Below are positions 47,640-59,532 of a stretch of DNA of 64,000 nucleotides, one piece after another. Origin of the DNA: Eucommia ulmoides. Taxonomy: Eukaryota > Streptophyta > Magnoliopsida > Garryales > Eucommiaceae. The DNA is taken from assembly GCA_016647705.1 (NCBI GenBank), contig CM028339.1, forward strand, positions 22,184,803 through 22,248,802. The letters run 5' to 3'. Position 1 is the stretch's first letter, and every line of letters begins with the position of its first letter. The position numbers and the translations under genes were made by a program. Below the pieces are notes generated by a model. It did not search any database. It was given only the letters and a program-made list of their open reading frames with translations, and was not told the DNA's origin.

Positions 47640-49130
47640 ACTATAACTTTCTACACTATATAAGGTGTATTATATCAATGAGAATAGTGTACAAGTTTCA
47701 TACAAACCCTAGTTGTTATATAGTATCAAGAGCTCCATTTACTCTAGCGAGTTTTTTGTTTTTCAATCTTACCCTCTCCCAATGGCTACCGACACCCCTA
47801 CCAACCCTACCCTAGTTTATGCTACCCACTCTTCTCCTTCTCTTGTCTATAGTCATGGCTTGACAATTCAACCTTCTCAATTGATATCTTTCAATCCCAC
47901 ATCTCAATTATTGTTGAAACTAACTAGGAGCAGTAACCACTCCACATGGCAAGATCAAGTCACAACCTTGTTCTTTCATTATGAGTTAATAGGCTACATC
48001 GATGGATCCTTTGAATGTCCTTCCTTGTATCTCATGGATAATGGCTGGCAATATGTCAATCCTTTTTATAAACTCTAGCAACGTTAAGACAATTTGGTTT
48101 GCAATGCCATTATAGCATATGTTAATCAATCGATTACTCTGATGATAGCATATGCACTATCGGCCAAGCACGCATGGGAAACACTTCAAACAATCTTTGC
48201 AAACAAATTGCTATCTTGAATCTTTAGTCTTCATGAGGTTCTCGCCAACCTTCATAAAGACTCTCGGCCGGTTGTTGATTACTTGAAGGAAGTCAAATCC
48301 ATTCCTGATGATCTCGTCTCTAGTGGGTCTCCATTAACAAATGTTGAGTTAGTTATCAAATTGTTAGCCGCCTTGACACTGAATTGAAGAAAATCTCGGC
48401 AGCCATCTGTGCACGTGATAATCCTATATCCTTTGAGGAATTACATGACAAGCTTCTAGCCCATGAATTCTTTGTCCAACACTTAAAACTGGAGTCCACC
48501 ACTCCTATAATGATGGTTCAATTCAATCAATGGACCTCCGGCAATCAAACCTTCCAGTGACGCAACAAAAATAACAATGGCCCGTAGCACTGCAACAATC
48601 AGGGACCCCCCTCAACTATTTTTCCAATAATCAGAACTACACTGGCTAGCAACAACATTTCGCTCCAAGATCCTTTGCCTCACTACCATCGAATTAACAA
48701 TGTGTCTAATGTCAGTTATGTGACAAATATGGTCATATAGCCAAAGTATGTCATTCTCAGTCATACAAGAAATATGAGACTCAAGCAAATACATCATCAT
48801 ACTCTTTCAACAACAATAACGATCCTTGGATTATTGACTCTGGTGCCTCCTACCATATGACAGACAACCCAAACAACATCACTTCTACAACAATTTTTTC
48901 TGACAATGATGATATCATCATTGGTGACGGTAACGACATTCCAATATCGCATATTGGACAAACTACTCTTCATTTTACTTCACCCACTCATTTCTTTAAA
49001 CTTTATCATGTTTTAGGCTCACCTAAACTAAGACACAATTTGATTTCCTTTGGTCAATTTTGTTGTCAAAATCTAACCTCTGTTGATTTTTTTTCCTTAA
49101 TCTTATTTTCTAAAGGATTTGAGCACGGGG
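47640..49130 (+). mobile_element. Decayed Ale/Retrofit-type Copia fragment
   Basis: The end of a 5' LTR with TATA box CTATATAAGG (about 47658), a degenerate PBS TAGTATCAAGAGC (47722), then gag from ATG 47782 with FNPTSQLLLKLTRSSNHSTW and ELIGYIDGSFECPS, typical of this Copia lineage. After several stops it reaches the protease WIIDSGASYHMTDN at about 48832 and SPKLRHNLISFGQF. Integrase and RT are missing; the fragment breaks off near 49130. Confidence 0.85.
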
Positions 49131-49540
49131 GCACCACTTCTGATTGCTCAAATTTAATACCCAATTTAAGTGCCAACTACCATAGTATAGTGCTTAAGTA
49201 CGGGTGTCAAATTACAAGGATTGGATTGTAATTATTAATTTTTATCATATTCTTTGGTTGAATTTAACAAGATTGGTTTTGGAATTGTTAATAAAAAATA
49301 GAAAAAGTAATTAAATTAAAATACTAAATGATAATTGACGAAGTTGAGGGCATGTATTTGTTCTTCAACTATCCTAATGCGTTTCACTTCATTATCAATT
49401 TTTTTATTTTGTGCATAATGAAGTAATTCAACTATAAGAAAAATTATAACGAAAGTTTAATCAATTAATCGGCATGGAATATTTTCGGGATTCGGTTCAC
49501 AATCTATGGTAAACCAATCCCTAAACATAGTTCATCCTAT

Positions 49541-51306
49541 CAAATGTATCAGTTAATTGGGCGTTTAACTGGTATGGATTATCTTCAGAATTCGATTCCT
49601 ATTAATCTATGGTAAATCAATCCCCAAGCATAACGCATCTTATTAAACTATATTTATTCCAATAAGCACTAATTGTAAAACTATTAGATTTAAAACCACA
49701 AGTACTAAATCTAACATTATATATACAAATAGATTCAAATCCAAATTTATAAAAGATAATTTAGAACATAAATTTATTTAGACAAATATTTAAGACCAAA
49801 TTCTTGTTTTACAATCTTACACACAAACAAAATAAATTAAGAAATGAACACTACATTAAGATAATTTAGAACAGATTCAACCTAACCCAGTTGAAGACTT
49901 AGCTGTTCATGCAGTTGTTCTTCCTAAAAGCTGTTCAACCAAAAAATAATAGAAGAATCTCCACTGGAAAAATCCAGCCAAGAGGGGAACCGAAAATAAT
50001 GAAAAAAATGAAAATAAGAAAATGAATAAGATTCAACCCAACAAGTCTCAGGGACAAAAACAAAACGAAAAAGTAATAAACTCTCTAAAAATATAATGAG
50101 AAAAAAAGAAACCTAATTAATATATTTTGCCCATGCTCAATGCCGAATCATTTTATTTTCCATTTGCATTCTCTAGCCATAAAGGCCATAAATGGCATTA
50201 AAGGCCCCAAATTCTCTAATTTGTAATGAATAGACCTAATAAGCATTGTTTGTAAAACTATCAAATGTATCAGTTAATCGGTCGTTTAATCGATATGAAT
50301 TATCTTCGAGATTTGATTCCTACTAATCTACGGTGAATCAATCCCTGAGCAAAACCCATCCTATTAAATGTATCGATTCCAATAAGTACTGATTATAAAA
50401 CTATTAGATTTAAACCACAAATGTTGGATCTAACATTATAGATACAAATAGATTCAGATCATTTTTACAAGATAATTTAGAACGTAAATTTATTTAGACA
50501 AATATTTAAGACCACATTCTTGTTTGACAATCTTACACACAGATAAAATAAATTAATAAATGAACACTACATTAAGATAATTTAGAACAGATACAACCTA
50601 ATTCGATTGAAGACTTAGCCATTCATAGAGTTATTCTTTACAAAAGATATTCAACCAAAAACAATGGAAGCATCTCCACTAGAAAAATTCAGCCCAAGAG
50701 CGGAACTGATAAAGAATTAAAAAAATGAATAAGATTCAAGATCTATTGCCCAGTAAGTCTCAGGGAAAAAACAAAAATGAAAAAGTAATAAACTCTCTGA
50801 AAATATAATGAGAAAAAAAAAAAAGGAAAAAAAAACAAACTAATTAATATCTTTTGCCCATGCTCACTGCTGAATCCTTTTATTTTCATCTTGCATTATC
50901 TAGCCATAAAGGCCATTAATGGAATTAAAGGCCCCAAATTCTCTAATTTGTAACGGATAAACCCAATGAGCACAGATTGTAAAACTATCAAATGTATCAA
51001 TTAATCGGCCGTTTAATCGGTATGGATTATATTCAGGATTCGATTCCTACTAATCAACAGTGAATCAATCACTAAGTATAACTCATCCTATTAAACCATA
51101 TTGATTTCAATAAGCACTGATTGTAAAACTATTAGATCTAAACCACAAATACTAGATCTAACATTAGAGATACGAATAGATTTAGATCCAAATTTTTACA
51201 AGATAATTTAGAACGTAAATTTATTTAGACAAATATTTAAGACAAAATTCTTATTTTACAATCTTATGTATAGATAAAATGAATCAAGACAAGAACACTA
51301 CATTAA
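49541..51306. repeat. Tandem triplication of a ~725-bp unit
   Basis: CAAATGTATCAGTTAAT(T/C)GG marks unit starts at 49541, 50262 and 50989, i.e. periods of 721 and 727 bp. Shared landmarks include AAAACTATTAGATTTAAA, ACGTAAATTTATTTAGACA and CCAGCC(A/C)AAGAG. The third unit is cut off at about 51306. The preceding 49190-49540 looks like the edge of a reversed Athila-type LTR (CAAGGATTGGATTGTAATTA), so the array may be an expanded LTR interior. No coding potential. Confidence 0.85.
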
Positions 51307-51400
51307 GATAAGGGTTCATACTATTTATTTCTCTTGTATTTTTGTCTTTAACCAGATACCTCATCTGTCATTTTACAAAAACTAGTCAACCCATTTGGCC
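51307..51400 (+). repeat. Lone MULE terminal-repeat-like end
   Basis: AGGGTTCATACTATTTATTTC followed by ACCAGATACCTC and CTGTCATTTTAC resembles the TIR of the Pack-MULE at 15204-17010. It starts exactly where the third 725-bp unit stops. No matching right end was found; 51400-51850 holds nothing recognisable. Confidence 0.4.
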
Positions 51401-51849
51401 AATTTTTTCTTGTAAAAAGACATAAATATTCTTCGTTTATATAAAATAAATAAATTACTTATTCTTTTATTTTTATAAAAATTAAGTAATGCCCCTCAAT
51501 TTTTAAGTGACACTCTTTATTGTTTTACCTGTAACTTTCTTGTCCGAACTCTGATTGAAGTAATTCAAGAACCTATGAAAATATAAGAGAGATATATACA
51601 ACTTTCATGTTTTGAGTTTTTACAAAATCAGATTTCATCTTAGTCAAAAATGGCCTTAAAGTTACTACACTTGTACAAGTTTTGCACATTTTCATCATTT
51701 TATTCAAACACCTACCAAACAACAAAAAAACATATTAAAACAACAAAAGAGCTTGAAAACACACAAATATTTGAATCTAAAAGTACTTGATTTGTCAATA
51801 AATAAATTACTTATCACCGTCCTCAGTCATATGCGCAACACCGGAGGAA

Positions 51850-53834
51850 CAGCCAGGCTACATACTGGGGTCAGGTCCCCTTTCATTGCGGAGATTGTAG
51901 ATGAACCAGTCACGTATTGATTCCCCAATCTGCCAGTGGCCCAATATGATGGGACGACTGATCCCCTGGATCATATCTCCATTTATATCTTCCACATGGA
52001 TGTGCATGTTGTCTCCAACATGGTAAGGTGCAAGTTCTTTCCTCTTGGGCTGACTGGTCCTGTTAGGACATGGTTCAACGACCTCCCGTCGGCCTCAATC
52101 TCTACTTTCCTCCAGCTCAAATAGTAGTTCCTAGAGAGGTTCAACAGATCACGGTGAAGGCCCAAGACTGTCACCCATATCCTCGCCATTAGGTAGGAAA
52201 AAAACAAAAATTTGGACGACTATGTGCACAGGTTCTGGATGGAATCCCTCACCTGTGAAGAGGTGTTTGATGCCATGGCCCTCAATGCCTTCATTGATAG
52301 ATTAAGTTATCGAAGACTCTCCTGTGACCTAAGTTCGAGGCCGGCCACTAGCCTGCACGAATCTCTGGATCTCAATGCCAATTACTACAAACTCGATCTC
52401 CTTGACAGAGTAAAAAAGGAGACACAAAATCTCCTCAGGAAGAAGGGTCAACCCAATGAAAGGATGAGTCGATCTCAAGTCTCTAGAAGACTCCAAGCGG
52501 AAGGACAATTGGGACCTCTACCCGATAATAGGAGACCGCCCCCTAGGCTCCCGCCAGCATGGTTTCACACCTTTCATGGCATCCGTCGCCACTATCTTCG
52601 CCGAAAACGCTAGGAAGAAAATCTTCCTGCCTGCCCCTCCCTTGATAGGAAAGTCTCTGTGCAGGTCAACCGATAAGTATTACGACTTCCACCTGAGTCG
52701 TGGTCACACTACTGAGGACACTGTTTCCAGTTGAAGGAAAAAAATAGAGGCCCTCATTCGACGAGGTTACCTCGACAATTATGTTCACCGACCAGATAAA
52801 AACCAAGTCGGTGGAAGTGATCGTCGTGATAAGCACCGTGGACAGTGCCGAAGATGGAATGACAACTGAGCTCCACCCCGAGAAGACCGTGCTGGTAATG
52901 ACACTGACCTGAAGGTCGATGGCGAGATTAACATCATTCATGGAGGCCTTGGTCTTGGCGGCGAAACACCCTCCTCTCAAAAAAGATACGAAAGTAAGGG
53001 TAAGAGAAAGGTAGAACATGATGTATATGAGGTCAGCATGATAGATGCTGCCTCCCATAACGTCATCTCCTTTAGTAAAGCCGACCTCAAAAGAGTGCAC
53101 GTTCCGCACGATAACCCCTTGGTCATCTCAACCCTGGTTAACCATTTCAAGATGGTGATGATACATGTCGACAGTGGCAGCTCAGTAGATATCATCTTTA
53201 AATGGGCCTTTGACAGGATGAGCATAAACCCTAGCGTTGTGCAACCCGTAAAATCCCCTCTCGTCAGTTATGGTGGGGATGTGGTCAGCTCGGTTGGCTA
53301 GGTCTTACTGCCCATCAAGGTCAGTTCCAGGACCAAAACCATCACCATCTAGTCCAAGTTTCTTATAGTGGACAGATTGTCGCCCTATAACGTGATAATG
53401 GGTCAGCTTACTGGGGCCGCCCTGAAGGCTGTTTGCTCTCTATATCACCAAAAAATGAAGTTCCCTATAAGTTTCAGGTTAGGAGAAGTCCAAGGAGACC
53501 AAGAAGCTTCCCAGGTCTGTGCAAGCAGGGCCGTGGAGAAGAAATAACAATTACAATTAGGGCCTGAGTTGAGTATTCTGTGTCGAGCTCACAAAGAGCC
53601 CATTCCCCGACTAGATCAGCGCGGTGCTAAGAATGTATTCTCCTCGAAACAAGGAGGTCTAGATGCTGACAGGTCGATTGTCCGCCCTAAACTGGTTCAT
53701 CTACAGGTCGTCTGAAAAATGCCTCCTGCTTTCAAAATCCTTCGGGGGAATAAGGCAATCAAGTGGACCGAAGAGTGTGACCGTGCCTTTGAAGAGATGA
53801 AGAAATATCTCTCGTCAGCTATCCTACTTACTAG
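51850..53834 (+). pseudogene. Tat-like Ty3 gag-pol fragment with internal deletion
   Basis: Gag: QYDGTTDPLDHISIY, FPLGLTGPVRTWFNDLPSAS, then NLDDYVHRFWMESL (51936-52420). A basic linker follows with several shifts. Protease: MIHVDSGSSVDIIF at about 53160, keeping DSGS. The sequence then jumps at about 53610-53720 directly to the RT/RNase H connection KWTEECDRAFEEMKKYL, so almost all of the RT is deleted. It ends abruptly at the LTR starting at 53835. Tat/Ogre/Retand-type assignment rests on the gag wording. Confidence 0.8.
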
Positions 53835-55240
53835 TGGCAGAATATTACGTTGCCATTTTCATCGCAAGTGTATGAGTTAAGTTTTAGTAGAGTGGGAAGA
53901 GTAAGGGTTATTATTTCCACAAGGATTAGTTGAAAATATTGTTGAGTATAGTAATTATCATAACCTAATTTCATCTAGGCGATAGAAAATAAAGTTTATA
54001 ATTAATAACAAACTAATACTAAAATACTAATTTATCTAATTAAACTATATTACTAATATGAGATGTGTATGGAAATGGATTATCTAGGGATTAACTTCAT
54101 TTACTTAAATGTGTTTGATCTCATTTAGTTTATGTTAACTATGTTCGACTTATCTGACAATCTTTGTATCGTAAACTCATTCACTCCCTCTCCCGAGTAA
54201 CAAGTGAATGAATATGTGACTTCACATTAACACCGAAGTCCCCCTCTAGCATTTTTTAGAACACATAGTTATATGAGTCTTGCCCCAACGTTATTGATTG
54301 CATACTCTCTAACTCCCTCCCTAGTTATTAGATCGTCGCGTTGTGTTTAAACCTTAGTCCGAATCCGGGGTTACCTCTCCCGAGTGTCAAACCCGTATTC
54401 TCAGTATATTATAACAAGCAAATAAACAAGGAGAAATGACAAACACAATCAAATAACGAATAACAACTATTAACGAAACACCGATTTCAAAATCACATAT
54501 TCATAAATTATAATAATCTCTAGACAATATCCATTTAGCTAACGACCATAATCGTATATACAAAGATAAACGAGCTAAACATGCTCAAACAATAATTCAA
54601 AGTTAAGAAATAAAGAAAGAAATGAGAGAAACTAGTCGTAGTCCAAAGATTTGGCGCTAAAACCGTTCTGATATCATTTCTCCTTCTTCACAACATATTC
54701 TTCTCCTTCGGATTTGGTGAAGCATTTCCCAAAAACCTCTCAACCCTATCCTAACCCTAGGATCTCTCTAATGGACGAAATAGAGAAGAGGAAGAAGACA
54801 TGGGGCTCAAAAATATCTAAATAAATATCTAAAGTGTGTGCAGAGTAACCGCCGCAAAGGTGTTTAAGTCGATTTGGTCATGGCCTCGGCAGTGGACTCA
54901 GCGGTGGGAGCAGAGATCTCTCTGCTATTTCACTACCTCGGTAGTGGGATTTCAATAAGAAAATGCCTTCTCTACATATTGACCGCTGCGGCGGTGGTTT
55001 GGACGTCACGGGGGTGGACTGTATTTCAAAATTTTGCCTTTATGCTTGTTTTCCCACCGTTCTTCCATCATTCTTGATCCGATTTGATCGTTTATGATCC
55101 GTTTTCATCCATTCTCACCCCCACATACCTATTTTAATACAAAAAGAATAAAAACATATTAAAACGTATTAAAATACTATAATAATACTTGAAAACTAAC
55201 AAGTTCAGTTTGAAAATAGATAGGTAAATTACACCTATTA
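53835..55240 (-). repeat. 3' LTR of the Athila-derived element
   Basis: Colinear with 57925-59532 (shared TTATCTAGGGATTAACTTCA and TCGTTAGCTAAAT..). The outer start has drifted to TAATAGGTG. It has one copy of the block that is duplicated in the 5' LTR. The palindrome array is at 54845-55020 (CCGCTGCGGCGG and variants). Just inside it AAGTTTTGGGGTATT is a possible polypurine tract. Confidence 0.88.
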
Positions 55241-55252
55241 AATACCCCAAAA

Positions 55253-56779
55253 CTTGGAATTTTGTTAGTCCTTGAGCAAAACACTCACACTAAAATGAAA
55301 AACACAACTAAAATAACTAACATGAACAACCTAAACACAAACAATCTAAACAAAATGATGTAGGAGTTTTGAATTCTTTTATCGACCAAATAATTTTTCC
55401 CTCAACAACCCGCAATCGTATCAAGTTCAGGTGGTAAAACGTACCATGTGGTGTTCTAGAATTTCAACATTCAATAATGGTAAACGCCATTCTAGATCCT
55501 TTCAACGTGTGTGTGCGAGACTCAATAATATAGCTATCCAAGACCGGATTGGATTATCGACCAACGAAACTCACGACTTAGATCGTAAAGGACTAGGATA
55601 TTTATATGCCTGATTGGGTTTCACTCTCCACTAATGTAGGCTAAGTAGTTCATAAAGATCAAAAGGACTTAGTTCAATTTTGGAACATTTGTCCAAGGGT
55701 ATACCGAAATAGAAAACGGGTTAACGTCGTTAACTTAACGTTATCCAAGGCTTAACATTTGGCACACTCACTCTCGAACCCCCATAAATAAATTGGAAAT
55801 AATCCTGAACAATCATTTTTTTAAGACCGACATACTCACTTATCAAATAAATTTAACGATATTTATATTTTTTTTTCAAATTACCACACCCCCAAACTTA
55901 TTCGATTATTACAATTTCATTGGTGTGGTTAAAATGAAAGAAAAGCGACAAGAGAGTACTCAAATACTGAACCAATCAAAAGTTCACCCTAAGCCCAACA
56001 ACTCACTTCAAGTAGCAAAACGCTAACTTGATTTCACTCAAATTTGTGCCTTCGATTCAACGATATAGGTTTGGAAAGAATTCAATTAGCCATGGTATTT
56101 GTTAAGTGTTCAGAATTGAAACGGCATTTAGGTTTCGACAGGGTAACGAGGGATAAACATATAACATGGTAGGCTTAAAAGGCTCAAGCAATAAAATGAA
56201 TGCCTAAATCATATCTCCTGAACAACCTCGCCTAGGATTTCTCCTCAAGCTTCCCCTCAATCAGGTTCTAGAATTCTTAAATTGTCATGAGTTTGGCTAA
56301 TCGATAATCGGCCTCAAATCAATTGAATAGAAATACATTGAGTCTATGTGCTTGTGCAAATTAGGATCCACAATAACGTTCACCAAAACGCATTATCAAG
56401 CACATAGAACACACATGCATGGGTATTACCCTTGACCTCGAAAACAACCAAGGGTAATGTCATCATCCGGTAATGGCTCAGATGAACACAAAACTCAACA
56501 TGCAATAACAACAACACAAAAATATTCTACACTAAACAAACATACATTACGGTAAAACAGTAAAACATACTCACATACTACACATCACTGCCAAGCTTAA
56601 AACGAACAATGTCCTCAGTGACCCAATCATCAATCTCAACATTTGAAATTAAAGCATGCTGACGAAGGGGATGTAGAACACGTACCTAGGAGGCGAGAGA
56701 ATCTCGCCTCCGAATCAAGTCAGCAGCGACGAATTTAATTTATTTTTGAACTTGGGTTACCTCCCAAGAAGCACGTGGT
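55253..56779 (-). other. 3' interior of the Athila-derived element
   Basis: No pol domains could be found on either strand. Short frames at 55431-55613 and 55793-56026 have no motif. The minus strand near 56760 reads FLGGNPSS, similar to the tail seen in Athila-type elements ahead of the 3' end. Confidence 0.5.
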
Positions 56780-57900
56780 TTATTGTCCTCGGCTCGACAC
56801 AGAGAACGGCATATCAAAAAGTGGTTTTTGCCCATAGTAAGTGTCATATAACACTACGTATGGGTCTTGATTTTGTACGTCCTTAAGACTGACAAGATTT
56901 GGCTCTGTATGGATCGATCTTTCAACTTCACTCAGCTTCGATTTATGTGCTTGGTTGGCATGAATATAATGAGATGGAAACGGGGTAGGATAGGTGAGCC
57001 ACATCAGATCCTCATAAATGTGATCGTCATGGCTCGGGGATGGCATCACCAACTGGAATTCAAACAGTGAAAACTCACAATGATTAATATGTGAATCTCC
57101 ATCGCTACACTTGGGTTCTCTCCCAATTAGCCTAATCGTTTTTTAGCTTACCCAAGTGCCTTCCGTTTACTTCCGATTCCTCACAATGACTTTTATATTC
57201 GAATGTGACATACTCGTCTCTCAGTGCCATCGCTTCTGGCTCAGACTCAACATAGCAAAAAAGATGACCGATTTGTGTCTGTAAAGACATTATGATCGCA
57301 TCGATGTCGGCACAGACCGTCTCAATATAATCAAAGCGATCCGCATACTCGTTGATTTGGTCATTCATCTCCCTCAAGAGTCTCTGAGTTTTCCCCATAA
57401 CTGTAGCGAACACGTCTTCTAAGGCAGGGAAAGACTCTTAATCTTGAACCAGAGTGTCAATCCATGGCGCCGTAGTGTTGGAACAATCCCCCAAGCTTTG
57501 GTGACTTGGTGAATGATTCCAACTTTGATAATCAAGGACTGCTATTTTCTCCAACGACTAAAGGGCTTCATCTGCAGTTAGGTCGTAGAAAGATGAGGTA
57601 TTGTTTCTTCCTTCCACCCATGTTCTGGTTGCGGCTGATAACCCATCAAGGAAATTCAGGAGTTGACATTCTCTCGAGAAACCATGGTTCAAAAACCGGA
57701 ATAGTAGCTCGTTGTAACGATTCCAAGCGCAATAAAATAGTTCAGAATCTTGTTAAAAGAAACAAATGCTGACTTGTCGATAATCCATCTTCAAGCACCT
57801 CGTAAAACAAAACAAAACTAAAAAAAAGTATAAACAATATATATGTCTAAATTAAAATCAAATTATTTACTCACAATATCAACAATAATCTAAAAACTAA
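56780..57900 (-). pseudogene. Athila-type gag remnants
   Basis: The minus strand from about 57720 reads SRECQLLNFLDGLSAATRTW, then NNTSSFYDLTADEAL and IAVLDYQSWN, which match the capsid region of Athila gag (FYDGL...TR...A...L..E.A.ELLE..A...Y.W). It continues at 57413-57132 with NEYADRFDYIETVCADIDAI and SLQTQIGHL, the region after capsid, and at 57052-56780 with an acidic frame of unknown role. Stops separate the pieces. The gene would form the particle core. Confidence 0.7.
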
Positions 57901-57924
57901 TCCCTAGCAACGGCACCAAAAACT

Positions 57925-59532
57925 TGTTGGTGCGTAAATCACGTCGCCATTTTCACCGCAAGTGTGCGGGTCAAGGTTTAGTAAAGTGAGAAAAGTAAGG
58001 GTTATCGTCTCCATAAGGATTAGTTGAGAATATTGTCGAGTACCGTAATTATCATAACCTAATTTTATCTAGGCGATAGAAAGTGAAGTTTATAATTAAT
58101 AATATACTAATACTAAAATACTAATTTATCTAATTAAATTATATTACTAATATGAGATGTTTAAGGGAATGGATTATCTAGGGATTAACTTCATTTACTT
58201 AAATGTGTTTGATCTCGTTTAGTTTATCTTAACTATGTTCGACTTATCTGACAATCTCTGTATCGTAAACTCATTCACTCCCTCTCCCGAGTAACAAGTG
58301 AATGAATATGTGACTTTGCATTAACGCCAAAGTCCCCCTCTAGTGTTTTTAGAACACATAGTCACATGAGTCTTGCCCCAACGCCATTAATTGCACACTC
58401 TCTAACTCCCTCCCGGATTATTAGATCGTCACGTTGTGTTTAAACCTTAGTCCGAATCCGGGGTTACCTCTCCCGAGTGTCAAACTCCGTATTCTCAATA
58501 TATCATAACAAACAAAATAAACAAAGAGAAATGGAAAACACAATCAAATAACAAAGAACAACTATTAACGAAACACCGATTTCAAAATCACATATTCATA
58601 AATTATAGTAATGCCTAGACAATATCCGTTTAGCTAATGACCATAACTGTATATACAATGTAAATGAGCTAAACATGCTTAAACCATAATTCGAAGTTAA
58701 GAAATAAAGAAAGAAATAAGATAAACTAGCCGTAGTCCGAAGATTTGGCGCTAAAACAGTTCCGAGATTGTTTCTCCTTCTTCACAACATATTCTTCTCC
58801 TTCAAATTTGGTGGAGCATTCCCCAAAGACCTATCAACCCTATTCTAACCCTAGGAGCTCTCTAATGGCCTAAATAGAGGAGAAGAGGAAGATATAGTGC
58901 TAAAAAATATCTAAATAAATATTTAAAGTGTGTGTAGAGTGACCACCGTGGCGGTGGGTTTCACCGCTACGGTAGTGGTTAAATATCTTCTTCTTCTTTG
59001 GATTTGGTGAAGCATTTCCCAAAAATCTCTCAACCCTATTCTAACACTAGGAGCTCTCTCTTTGCCAAAATAGAGGAGAAGATGAAGATGTAGGGCTCAA
59101 AAATATCTAAATAAATATCTAAACTGTGTGCAAAGTCACCGCGGCGGCGGTGGGTATGTCGGTTATGGTCACAGCCTTGGCGGTAGACTCAGCTGTGAGA
59201 GTAGAGACCTTTCTATTGTTTTACTGCCTCGGCGGTGGGCTTCCAACAAGAAAAGGCCTTCTCTGCATATTGACCGCCGTGACGGTGGTCTGAACGCCGC
59301 AGTGGTGGGCTACTTTTCAGAATTTTGCCTCTATGTTTGTTTTTCCACCTTTCTTCTATTATTCTTAATCTGATTTGATCGTTTATTATTCGTTTTCATC
59401 CACTTTCACCCCCACACACATGTTTTAATACAAAAAAGAATAAAAACATATTAAAACGTATTAAAATACTATAATAACACTCGAAAACTAACAAATACGA
59501 TTTGAAAATAGATAGATAAATTACACCTATCA
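57925..59532 (-). repeat. 5' LTR of the Athila-derived element
   Basis: 1608 bp, begins TGATAGGTGTAATTTATC at 59532 and ends GCGCACCAACA-like (TACGCACCAACA) at 57925. It is about 200 bp longer than its partner because 58780-58970 is tandemly repeated at 58985-59170 (TTTGGTG(A/G)AGCATT, AACCCTATTCTAAC). CCGCGGCGGCGG-type palindromic units run from 58945 to 59310. Confidence 0.9.

Larger units (their letters stand above)
53835..59532 (-). mobile_element. Athila-derived non-autonomous LTR element (LARD-like)
   Basis: Two LTRs of the TGATAGGTGTAA family enclose 2.7 kb. The 5' LTR is 57925-59532; inside it the PBS TTTGGTGCCGTTGCTAGGGA is complementary to tRNA-Asp as in Athila elements. Only gag remnants follow; protease, RT and integrase are absent. 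The 3' LTR is 53835-55240. The outer flanks (ACTAG left, ATGAC right) do not match: the left flank is Tat pol and the right flank is SIRE 3' interior, so the locus was rearranged after insertion or the element arose by recombination. Solo LTRs of the same family are at 8000-9446 and 19225-20808. Confidence 0.85.

Noticed and set aside
57925..59532. GC-rich repeats in the LTR considered as a CpG-island promoter of a host gene
   Set aside because: The same sequence recurs in other copies with LTR borders and target duplications, so it belongs to the retroelement.
53835..59532. Considered a simple insertion into the neighbouring element
   Set aside because: The two flanks are different elements and show no shared 5-bp duplication.
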